In this document: positions 5,778 to 13,493 of the stretch, piece after piece
Numbering within the stretch: position 1 is the first letter of the stretch
Layout: the number at the start of each line of letters is the position of its first letter
Assembly (NCBI GenBank): GCA_902465425.1
Contig: CABQNA010000022.1
Location: 1-13,493, forward strand
Direction: 5' to 3'
Origin: an uncultured Collinsella sp.
GTDB taxonomy: Bacteria > Actinomycetota > Coriobacteriia > Coriobacteriales > Coriobacteriaceae
DNA length: 13,493 bases
Notes under the pieces: generated by a model
Told to the model about the DNA's origin: nothing
Database searches by the model: none
What the model saw: only the letters and a program-made list of their open reading frames with translations
Position numbers and translations under genes: made by a program

Positions 5778-7375
5778 TGTCCGAAACCCTCAATGCCCAG
5801 GATATCGCCAAGAAACTGCAGGAGCAGCTCACGAGCCTCTCCGCGACGGTCGATACGCATGAGGTTTCAACGGTCGACGAGGTAGGCGACGGCATCGCGC
5901 GCGTCTCCGGCCTCAAGAGCGCCATGGCAGGCGAGCTTCTGGAGTTCAAGAGCTCCGATACCGGTGAGACCGTCTTCGGCCTTGCCCAGAACCTTGACCG
6001 TGACGAGGTCGGCGCCGTTCTGTTCGGTGCCGTCGACTCCATCAAGGAAGGCGACGAGTGCCGCACCACTGGCCGCGTTATGGATATCCCCGTGAGCCGT
6101 GCCATGCTCGGCCGCGTCGTCAATCCGCTCGGCCAGCCCATCGACGGCCTGGGCGACATCGTCGCTACGCACCGTCGCCCCATCGAGTTCAAGGCTCCCG
6201 GCGTCATCGATCGTACCCCGGTGTGCGAGCCGGTTCAGACCGGTCTGCTCGCTATCGACTCCATGGTGCCTATCGGCCGCGGTCAGCGTGAGCTCATCAT
6301 CGGCGACCGTAAGACCGGTAAGACCGCCATCGCCATCGACGCTATCCTCAATCAGCGCGGCAAGGGCATGGTCTGCATCTATGTTGCCATCGGCCAGAAG
6401 GCCTCCACGGTTGCCAACATCCGCGAGACCCTCGCTCAGCACGGTGCGCTCGACTACACCATCATCGTTTCGGCCACTGCTGCCGATTCCGCCCCTATGC
6501 AGTACATCGCGCCTATGGCCGGTGCCGCTATCGGCGAGTTCTTTATGTACAACGGCGAGGACGGCAAGCCCGCCAGCGAGACCAACCCCGGCGGCCACGT
6601 GCTCGTCATCTACGACGACCTGTCCAAGCAGGCTGTGGCCTACCGTCAGATGTCGCTGACGCTGCATCGTCCGCCCGGACGCGAGGCCTATCCTGGCGAC
6701 ATCTTCTACCTGCACTCTCGTCTGCTCGAGCGTGCCGTCAAGATGTCCAAGAAGAACGGTTACGGCTCCATGACGGCTCTGCCGATCATCGAGACTCAGG
6801 ACGGCGACGTCTCGGCCTACATTCCGACCAACGTCATTTCCATTACCGATGGTCAGATCTACCTGCAGTCCGAGCTCTTCTTCCAGGGCCAGCGCCCGGC
6901 AGTCGACGTGGGCATTTCCGTGTCCCGCGTCGGTGGCGACGCGCAGACCAAGGCTATGAAGCAGGTCGCCGGCAACCTCCGTCTGGACCTCGCTTCGTAC
7001 CAGGAGCTCGCCGGCTTTACGCAGTTCGGCTCCGACCTCGACGAGGCTACTCAGAAGCAGCTGACCCATGGTGCCCGCATGACCGAGCTCCTGAAGCAGC
7101 CGCGTTACAAGCCGTTTGAGGTTGGCGAGCAGATCGTTACGCTGTTCGCTGGCAACGAGGGCTTCCTGGATGACCTGGAGATCGCCGACGTGCTGCCTTT
7201 CCGTGCCGAGCTCATCGAGTACATGGACAATGGCTTTGGCTCGCTGCTCGACAAGGTTCGCGCCAAGAAGATCGATGATGACACCAAGGCTGAGCTCTTG
7301 CGCGTCATCGGCGACTTCAAGCAGCAGTTCATGGCCAAGCACCATTCGGATGTTTCTGGATCAGAGGAGAACTAA
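5777..7375 (+). CDS. atpA: F1Fo ATP synthase subunit alpha
   Basis: Alpha forms the alternating, non-catalytic nucleotide sites of the F1 hexamer. The 532-residue protein is complete: N-terminal beta-barrel (about 28-95), P-loop GDRKTGKT (176-183), Walker B VIYDD (277-281), and SVSRVGGDAQTKAMKQ (381-396), which contains the arginine finger Arg384 that reaches into the neighbouring beta site. The fourth P-loop residue is Lys, where most bacteria have Gln; mycobacterial alpha subunits also have GDRKTGKT. Within NPGGHVLVIYDDLSKQAVAYR (270-290) only expected family residues are seen. The start is set by GGAGGTGA with six bases of spacing. The stop is five bases before atpG. Confidence 0.99.
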   Translation: MSETLNAQDIAKKLQEQLTSLSATVDTHEVSTVDEVGDGIARVSGLKSAMAGELLEFKSSDTGETVFGLAQNLDRDEVGAVLFGAVDSIKEGDECRTTGRVMDIPVSRAMLGRVVNPLGQPIDGLGDIVATHRRPIEFKAPGVIDRTPVCEPVQTGLLAIDSMVPIGRGQRELIIGDRKTGKTAIAIDAILNQRGKGMVCIYVAIGQKASTVANIRETLAQHGALDYTIIVSATAADSAPMQYIAPMAGAAIGEFFMYNGEDGKPASETNPGGHVLVIYDDLSKQAVAYRQMSLTLHRPPGREAYPGDIFYLHSRLLERAVKMSKKNGYGSMTALPIIETQDGDVSAYIPTNVISITDGQIYLQSELFFQGQRPAVDVGISVSRVGGDAQTKAMKQVAGNLRLDLASYQELAGFTQFGSDLDEATQKQLTHGARMTELLKQPRYKPFEVGEQIVTLFAGNEGFLDDLEIADVLPFRAELIEYMDNGFGSLLDKVRAKKIDDDTKAELLRVIGDFKQQFMAKHHSDVSGSEEN

Positions 7376-7380
7376 GCCCC

Positions 7381-8288
7381 ATGGCCAACCTTCGCGACAT
7401 TAAGAAGCGAATCTCCTCGGTTACCACGACCAAGCAGATCACGCGCACGATGGAGATGGTCTCTACGGCCAAGATCCGTCGTGCCCTCGATCGCTCCAAG
7501 CAGGCCGAGCCCTATAAGGAGGCGCTGACCGACGTCATGTTGACGGTCGCCGGCGACGCCTCCTGTTCGGGCACCGATCCCATGCTGCAGAAGCATGAGA
7601 GCGTCAAGCATGGCCTGATTGTCGTTATTGCCTCGGACCGCGGCCTTGCCGGCGGTTTCAATACGACGGTGGAGCGCACGGCCGAAAAGCTCGCCGCTTC
7701 TTGGGCGAACGACGGCATCGAGTGCGAGATCATCGCGTGCGGGCGTAAGCCGGCCACGTATTTCCGTGACCGCGCAAACGTCGTCATGCACTTTGAGGGC
7801 AACTCCTCTGAGCCCGATTTTAATCAGGCCCGCATGATCTCCTCTCATATCTGCGATGCGTATCGTGCCGGTGAGCTTGACCGTGTCGAGCTTGTCTACC
7901 ACCACGCCAAGAACCGCGTGGATCAGGAGCTTCGCGTCGAGCATCTGTTGCCGCTCGACCCCGAGATGATCGCTATGGCCCACGGTCCGCGTAAGAACGA
8001 GACCGACGCCCCTAAGCGCATCTCGTCCACGTTCGAGTTCGTGCCCTCTCCCGAGCATGTTCTCGGCAAGCTTGTGCCGTCTTATATCCTGACGGTCATC
8101 TACCAGGCCCTGATCGATTCGGCGGCTGCCGAGCAGGGTGCACGCCGCAAGGCCATGCACTCCGCGACGGAAAACGCCACCGCGATCATCTCGACCCTTA
8201 CCCGCACGTATAGTCGCGTGCGCCAGGCTTCGATCACGACCGAGATTAACGAGATCGTCGGCGGAGCCTCAGCATTGGAGGAACAGTA

Positions 8289-8289
<1 letters not shown>
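7381..8289 (+). CDS. atpG: F1Fo ATP synthase subunit gamma
   Basis: Gamma is the central rotor shaft inside the alpha/beta hexamer. The 302-residue protein begins with the N-terminal coiled-coil helix typical of the family (ANLRDIKKRISSVTTTKQIT, 2-21). It contains SDRGLAGGFN (83-92) in the Rossmann-like middle domain and ends with the C-terminal helix carrying the family signature, seen here as SRVRQASITTEINEIVGGA. A slightly greater length than the usual 285-290 comes from the middle domain. AGGAG (7364-7368) lies 12 bases upstream, a rather long spacing. The gene ends in a TAATG junction with atpD, with GGAGG at 8277-8281 inside its end serving atpD. Confidence 0.98.
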
Positions 8290-9743
<1,454 letters not shown>

Positions 9744-9746
9744 GTT

Positions 9747-10139
9747 ATGCGTATCCGCATCGTGTGCCCCGTGAGCTGCGCCTATGAGGGCGACGCTGCG
9801 TTTGTGTCGATTCCGTCCACGGATGGCGAGTTTGGCGTTCTGTCTGCTCACTCCAGCGAGATCTGCACGATCGACCGCGGTTACGTTCGCGTTTCCGATA
9901 AGGCCATGGGCACTGTCGACCACACGTTTGCCGTGGCCGGCGGCTATGCCCAGGTTGCGGACGATGTCGTGACCGTTCTCGCCGAGCGCGCTTGCGATTT
10001 GGCGACCGTCGATGCCGACAAGCTTAAAGCTGATATTCAAGGTTTTGAAGAGAAGCTGGGTAATTTGTCGGAGGATGATGCACGCCGCGCCTACCTCTAT
10101 AATGAAATCGCATGGTGTAAGCTCAAGCTTGCCCAATAG
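9747..10139 (+). CDS. atpC: F1Fo ATP synthase subunit epsilon
   Basis: Epsilon sits at the foot of the rotor and can inhibit hydrolysis by extending its C-terminal helices. The 130-residue protein has the N-terminal beta-sandwich, with YEGDAAFVSIPSTDGEFGVL (13-32) matching the family pattern (EGEV..V..PG..GEFGVL), then AVAGGYAQVADDVVTVLAE (62-80). A C-terminal two-helix region follows (about 84-130). The PG in the first motif is ST here, and the HAP motif is HSS, so it is somewhat divergent. It is the last gene of the atp operon; a strong terminator follows 37 bases after the stop. Confidence 0.96.
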   Translation: MRIRIVCPVSCAYEGDAAFVSIPSTDGEFGVLSAHSSEICTIDRGYVRVSDKAMGTVDHTFAVAGGYAQVADDVVTVLAERACDLATVDADKLKADIQGFEEKLGNLSEDDARRAYLYNEIAWCKLKLAQ

Positions 10140-10175
10140 TCAAACGATTTAGCGTTCGACCATTTGCGAACACAT

Positions 10176-10214
10176 CATGCCCGGGATGGCCCAGCCACCC
10201 CGGGCATGCTTTTT
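10176..10214 (+). terminator. Rho-independent terminator after atpC
   Basis: CATGCCCGGG (10176-10185) pairs perfectly with CCCGGGCATG (10199-10208). An inner TGG/CCA (10187-10189 with 10195-10197) can extend the stem after a mismatch. TTTTT (10210-10214) follows. It lies only 13 bases before the murA TTG, and the murA Shine-Dalgarno begins on the next base. murA must therefore be reached by read-through or by a promoter inside this region. A smaller hairpin, GTTCG/CGAAC (10154-10158, 10167-10171), lies just upstream. Confidence 0.88.
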
Positions 10215-10227
10215 GAAAGGGTAGACC

Positions 10228-11511
10228 TTGGATATTATCCGCGTTGAGGGTGGCCACGCCATCGGAGGCTCCGTGCCCGTCTCGGGTGCCAAGAACTCCG
10301 CGCTCAAACTTATGGCGGCAACGCTTCTGGCGCCGGGCAAGACGACGCTGCGGAACGTGCCCGATATTTCCGATGTCCACGTGATGGGCAAGGTGCTCAA
10401 GGGCATGGGCGCTACGATCGATGTTCTCGACGAGCACACGCTCGAGATCGATACCTCCCAGGTCGATTCTTGGGAGGCCCCCTACGAGCTCGTCGCTAAG
10501 ATGCGTGCTTCCACCGCCGTCATGGGCCCCCTGCTGGGTCGTTTCCATCGCGCCAAGATCGCCATGCCGGGCGGCTGCAACCTGGGTGCTCGCAAGATCG
10601 ATATGCATATCTTGGGTCTCGAGGCTCTGGGCGTCGAGTTCGACACCGCCCACGGCTACATCAACGCCAGTGCTCCCCAGGGTCTGCACGGCACCACCGT
10701 CACGCTCGAATTCGCGAGCGTGGGCGCCACCGAGAACCTCATCATGGCTGCCGTGCGCGCACAGGGCACCACGGTTATCGACAACGCTGCCCGCGAGCCC
10801 GAGATCGTCGACCTTGCCAACATGCTCAACGAGATGGGTGCCAAGATCGTCGGCGCAGGCACGCCCGTCGTGACCATCGAGGGCGTGGAGGAGCTGCATC
10901 CCGTTACCCATTGCGTGGTGGGTGACCGCATCGAGGCCGGCACCTTTATCGTCGCCGGCGCCCTCATGGCCGATGAGCGCGGCGTCGATGTTACGGGCTT
11001 CTGCCCCATCCACCTGGGAATGGTGCTCAAAAAGATGGAACTTATGGGCATCGAGTGCGAGCGTATCGAGAACGGCGTCCACGTCAATCGCGTCGAGCGC
11101 ATCAGGCCGGTCGATATCCAGACGCTTCCGTTCCCGGGTTTCCCGACTGATATGCAGGCGCAGATCATGGTGCTTTCGGCCCTTGCCGACGGAAGCTCCG
11201 TAATTACCGAGAACATCTTCGAGAACCGCTTCATGTTCGCCTCCGAGCTCGTGCGTATGGGTGCCGATATTCGTATCGAGAGCCATCACGCCATGATTCA
11301 CGGCGTCAAGGGCTTCTCGGGCGCACAGGTCACCTCACCCGACCTGCGTGGCGGCGCGGCGCTTGTGGTTGCCGGTCTTATCGCCGATGGCGTTACCGAG
11401 GTCTCGGCCATCCATCACATCAAACGTGGCTACGAGCAGTTTGTCGAAAAGCTGCAGGCGCTTGGCGCGCATGTCGAACATGCCACCGTTCCCGATCCCG
11501 TCATCTACTAA
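10228..11511 (+). CDS. murA: UDP-N-acetylglucosamine 1-carboxyvinyltransferase
   Basis: MurA transfers enolpyruvyl from PEP to UDP-GlcNAc, the committed step of peptidoglycan precursor synthesis in the cytoplasm. The 427-residue protein aligns end to end with the family: GAKNSALKLM (20-29, Lys22 and Asn23), the active-site loop MPGGCNLGAR (113-122) with catalytic Cys117 (E. coli Cys115), FASVGATENLIM, the conserved Asp in FPTDMQAQ, and RGGAALVVAG near the C-terminus. A cysteine, not aspartate, at 117 is the fosfomycin-sensitive form by family knowledge. The TTG start is well supported. GAAAGGG (10215-10221) lies six bases upstream, and the MDIIRVEGG start matches the family. It sits between the atp terminator and an LCP gene; murA after atpC also occurs in Bacillus. 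Confidence 0.98.
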   Translation: MDIIRVEGGHAIGGSVPVSGAKNSALKLMAATLLAPGKTTLRNVPDISDVHVMGKVLKGMGATIDVLDEHTLEIDTSQVDSWEAPYELVAKMRASTAVMGPLLGRFHRAKIAMPGGCNLGARKIDMHILGLEALGVEFDTAHGYINASAPQGLHGTTVTLEFASVGATENLIMAAVRAQGTTVIDNAAREPEIVDLANMLNEMGAKIVGAGTPVVTIEGVEELHPVTHCVVGDRIEAGTFIVAGALMADERGVDVTGFCPIHLGMVLKKMELMGIECERIENGVHVNRVERIRPVDIQTLPFPGFPTDMQAQIMVLSALADGSSVITENIFENRFMFASELVRMGADIRIESHHAMIHGVKGFSGAQVTSPDLRGGAALVVAGLIADGVTEVSAIHHIKRGYEQFVEKLQALGAHVEHATVPDPVIY

Positions 11512-11523
11512 TGCAGGTTGCCT

Positions 11524-12750
11524 ATGTTTAACAAGAAACCCCTAGCGGATAACACCCGAAGACCCTCGACTGGTGCGCAGGCCAAGATCTACAGCCGCGA
11601 CAATGTCGCACGCTATTCCGAGCGCGCCCGTCAGCGCCGTCGCGGCCGCACGGTTCGCCGCGTAGCTCTCATCGCCGTACTCGGCGTGCTGCTGAGCGCC
11701 ACGACTGCTGCGGGTCTGTGGTTTGCCACTATCATGGGCAAGCTTGGCGACTCCAATGTCATTACCAACAACCTGCGCCAGATTCTGGTCGATACCAATG
11801 AGGCAAAAGATCCGTTCTACGTGTTGCTTCTTGGTACCGACGGTCGTCCGGGCGAGGATACGTATCGTGCCGACTCGATTATCCTGGCACGCATCGACCC
11901 CACGCAAAAGCAGGCGACGCTCATTTCCGTTCCGCGCGACACCAAGGTCGTGTACAAGGGCGAGACCATGAAGATCAACGCCTGCCACACCGTTGGCGGC
12001 GCCGAGGCCATGGTCCAGGCGGTCAACGAGCTGTGCGGCGTGCAGATTTCTCACTATGCCGAGGTCAGCTTTGACGGCATGCAGGCGCTGATTGATTCGG
12101 TTGGCGGTATCGACATCAACGCGACCGACGACGTCGACGATCCCGAGCACCTGGATATTAAGATTACCGCTGGTCAGCAGCATATGGACGGCGCTACTGC
12201 CCTTACCTATGCCCGCTGCCGCTACACCTATGCCGACGGCGATTACACGCGCATGCGCCATCAGCGTCAGGTGCTTGGCGCCCTTGCCAACCAGATTCTC
12301 AATAACTTCGATGCCACGAAGATCTTTGGCCTGGTTAATTCGCTGTCCGATATGCTCGTAACCGATATGAGCGTTCAGGATATCGTCTCCACGGTTAATG
12401 CCATGCGCGGCATGGATGTCGAGGGCATCTACTCGGCCAACCTGCCTTCGTATGCTGACGACAGCACTATGATCGACGGCGTGAGCTATGTCTTTGTCTA
12501 CGAAGACGAGCTTAAGGAAATGATGGCCCGCGTCGACGCCGGTGAGGATCCCAAGGGCCCCAACACCATGGGCCTTTCAGACGGCTCCAGCTCCACGATC
12601 GGTGACCTCAACAACAATACGTCCGAGGACTACGCATATGGCACCGCGACCTCGTCGGGTGGCTCGGACGATTCCGACGATTCGAGCGACGGCTCCGATT
12701 ACTACGAAGAGCCCACCGGTGACGGCAACGGCTACGAAGCCAACTATTAG
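11524..12750 (+). CDS. LytR-CpsA-Psr (LCP) family cell-wall glycopolymer ligase
   Basis: LCP proteins transfer undecaprenyl-pyrophosphate-linked anionic polymers (teichoic acid, capsule or similar) to peptidoglycan on the outer face of the membrane. The 408-residue product has a basic cytoplasmic head (about 20-46, RQRRRGRTVRR) and one membrane helix (about 47-69). The LCP domain follows: YVLLLGTDGRPGE (99-111), YRADSIILARIDP (114-126), ISVPRDT (134-140), VGGIDI (193-198) and LTYARCRYTYADGDYTRMRHQRQ (227-249). Together these hold the acidic and arginine residues that bind Mg and pyrophosphate. Residues from about 354 form a Ser/Asp/Gly-rich acidic tail ending near EANY, unlikely to be folded. 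I prefer ATG 11524 over TTG 11518 because AGG at 11515-11517 is better spaced. It is 12 bases after murA and likely co-transcribed with it. The polymer substrate cannot be told. Confidence 0.93.
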   Translation: MFNKKPLADNTRRPSTGAQAKIYSRDNVARYSERARQRRRGRTVRRVALIAVLGVLLSATTAAGLWFATIMGKLGDSNVITNNLRQILVDTNEAKDPFYVLLLGTDGRPGEDTYRADSIILARIDPTQKQATLISVPRDTKVVYKGETMKINACHTVGGAEAMVQAVNELCGVQISHYAEVSFDGMQALIDSVGGIDINATDDVDDPEHLDIKITAGQQHMDGATALTYARCRYTYADGDYTRMRHQRQVLGALANQILNNFDATKIFGLVNSLSDMLVTDMSVQDIVSTVNAMRGMDVEGIYSANLPSYADDSTMIDGVSYVFVYEDELKEMMARVDAGEDPKGPNTMGLSDGSSSTIGDLNNNTSEDYAYGTATSSGGSDDSDDSSDGSDYYEEPTGDGNGYEANY

Positions 12751-12751
12751 A

Positions 12752-12779
12752 GTTACGCGGGCTTACCAGCCCGCGTAAC
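12752..12779 (+). other. Perfect hairpin after the LCP gene, no T run
   Basis: GTTACGCGGGC (12752-12762) is perfectly complementary to GCCCGCGTAAC (12769-12779) around TTACCA, starting two bases after the LCP stop. The 11-bp GC-rich stem lacks a T tract. It is probably a 3'-end stabiliser, or works together with the terminator 43 bases further on. Confidence 0.6.
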
Positions 12780-12907
12780 GGCTCGACGCTGCGCGCCGCC
12801 CAAGGCGACAATTTGTCATTCAAAAGGCAGGGCATGACCAGAAGGTCAATGCCCTGCCTTTTTCATGCCAACTTGTTCGCCTTGGACGTCGCTCGCTGAC
12901 GTTGGCT
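12780..12907. repeat. Imperfect inverted repeat flanking the terminator
   Basis: The left arm (12780-12811) and right arm (12873-12907) are imperfect inverted complements. The best-matched part is CCAAGGCGACAA (12800-12811) against TTGTTCGCCTTGG (12873-12885), differing by one extra T. Outer ends GGCTCGACG and GCTGACGTTGGCTC match less well. The terminator hairpin 12822-12863 sits inside, so the whole forms a nested dyad of about 128 bases. It may be a dispersed intergenic palindrome, a degenerate miniature element, or chance. Confidence 0.45.
12822..12863 (+). terminator. Rho-independent terminator for murA-LCP, possibly bidirectional
   Basis: AAAAGGCAGGGCAT (12822-12835) pairs with ATGCCCTGCCTTTT (12849-12862). 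GACC/GGTC (12836-12839, 12844-12847) extends the stem with one bulged A at 12848 and an AGAA loop. TTTTT (12859-12863) follows on the plus strand. AAAA at the left gives a T run on the minus strand, so it can also stop transcripts reading leftward. Confidence 0.92.
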
Positions 12908-12939
12908 CAACCTGCGATGCCGACTACTTTTCTTGCACC

Positions 12940-12976
12940 AAAAATCGCCCCGTTCTCTGTTGAGGACGGGGCGATT
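12940..12976 (-). terminator. Rho-independent terminator for pepT
   Basis: AATCGCCCCGTTCTC (12943-12957) pairs with GAGGACGGGGCGATT (12962-12976), with one G-T pair and a TGTT loop. Read on the minus strand the stem is followed by TTTTT (complement of 12940-12944). It begins 26 bases past the pepT stop codon, the right place for its terminator. On the plus strand a looser T-rich run (TTCGTCTTTT) follows, so it may act both ways. Confidence 0.9.
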
Positions 12977-13002
12977 CGTCTTTTGGGCTTATGCAGCCAG
13001 TC

Positions 13003-13493
13003 TTATGCGAAACGGGCGACGAGCTCCTGCAGGACGTCGGTCATCTTGACGAGTGAGTTGACCGGGACAAACTCGTTGACGCCGTGGTAACAGTAGCCGC
13101 CTGTCGAGAGGTTGGGGCAGGGCAGGCCGCGGAACGACAGCTGTGCGCCGTCGGTGCCGCCGCGAATCGGCAGTACTTGGGGCTCAACGCCGCAGGCAAG
13201 GTAGGCTTCCTTGGCAACATCAATAAGCTCGGGATAGTCACGAACGATCTCGGCCATATTTCGATACTGCTGCTTAATCTCGACCGTTACGCGCTCCTCG
13301 CCCAGTCGCTGGTTGAGCAGTGCGGCGGCGGCATTCATCAGCTCGAGTTTCTGCTGGAACTTGGCGGCATCGTGATCACGGACGATATAGCGCGCCGTGG
13401 CATGGTCGACCGTTGCCGAGACGCCCTCAAGGTGATAGAAGCCCTCGTAGCCCTCGGTGTATTCCGGGCGCTGCTCGTAGGGGAGCAGGGCGT
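13003..13493 (-). CDS. pepT: Peptidase T (tripeptidase), C-terminal part, runs off right edge
   Basis: PepT is a zinc-dependent M20-family aminopeptidase that removes the N-terminal residue of tripeptides in the cytoplasm. The frame stays open to the window end, giving about 162 residues of a protein normally near 410. The N-terminal catalytic half lies outside the window. An internal Met (13336-13338) is not the start, since TEGYEGFYHLEG and ARYIVRDHDAAKF lie before it and match PepT. Further family signatures are IRGGTDGAQLSFRGLPCPN and TGGYCYHGVNEFVPVNS; the His in the latter corresponds to a zinc ligand (E. coli His379). The stop TAA is at 13003-13005, with a terminator just beyond. It is convergent with the LCP gene. 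Confidence 0.95.
   Translation of the reverse strand, partial: ALLPYEQRPEYTEGYEGFYHLEGVSATVDHATARYIVRDHDAAKFQQKLELMNAAAALLNQRLGEERVTVEIKQQYRNMAEIVRDYPELIDVAKEAYLACGVEPQVLPIRGGTDGAQLSFRGLPCPNLSTGGYCYHGVNEFVPVNSLVKMTDVLQELVARFA

Noticed and set aside
5867..7345. 492-codon open frame on the minus strand opposite atpA
   Set aside because: Same cause: a codon-bias shadow of atpA with no recognisable domain.
13003..13338. pepT as a complete 111-residue protein
   Set aside because: The frame stays open to the window edge and the upstream residues match PepT, so Met at 13336-13338 is internal.

Overview
This window looks like core chromosome of a high-GC Gram-positive bacterium. The likeliest source is a gut coriobacterium (Collinsella-like Actinomycetota). 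That placement is an inference from GC-rich third codon positions, the gene order, an actinobacterial-style P-loop in AtpA (GDRKTGKT instead of GDRQTGKT) and a compact proton-type c subunit. No species can be fixed from the sequence alone. I saw no mobile element, CRISPR array, tRNA or rRNA.

Layout, left to right. (1) Positions 1-2974 are forward and carry the 3' part of a TsaC/Sua5/YrdC threonylcarbamoyl-AMP synthase gene cut by the window edge, glycerol kinase (glpK, 13 bases downstream) and uracil phosphoribosyltransferase (upp). (2) A 281-base gap holds several dyads and a good sigma-70-type promoter (TTGTAC, 16 bases, TACAAT). (3) Positions 3256-10139 hold a complete F1Fo ATP synthase operon in the usual order: atpI-like, atpB, atpE, atpF, atpH, atpA, atpG, atpD, atpC. 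Genes are tightly packed, with overlaps at atpF/atpH, atpH/atpA and atpG/atpD. The exception is a 124-base structured gap before atpE, which carries the strongest ribosome binding site. (4) A rho-independent terminator sits directly before murA, which is followed 12 bases later by a LytR-CpsA-Psr (LCP) family gene; together they form a small cell-wall unit. (5) A 252-base convergent gap contains three strong hairpins and a nested imperfect inverted repeat. (6) The 3' end of pepT lies on the minus strand and runs off the right edge.

How the genes fit together: the atp operon encodes the whole proton-driven ATP synthase. The Fo part is a, c and b; the F1 part is alpha, beta, gamma, delta and epsilon; AtpI is the assembly helper. 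MurA commits UDP-GlcNAc to peptidoglycan, and the LCP protein probably attaches anionic glycopolymers to that wall. TsaC, Upp, GlpK and PepT are housekeeping functions: tRNA t6A synthesis, uracil salvage, glycerol use and tripeptide hydrolysis. upp next to atpI, and murA after atpC, are arrangements also known in Bacillus-type genomes.

I found no convincing undescribed system. The points most worth a second look are the signal-peptide-like N-terminus of AtpF, the shortened AtpH, an apparent insertion in TsaC, and the structured non-coding DNA at 2276-2303, 3017-3194, 4387-4443 and 12752-12976.
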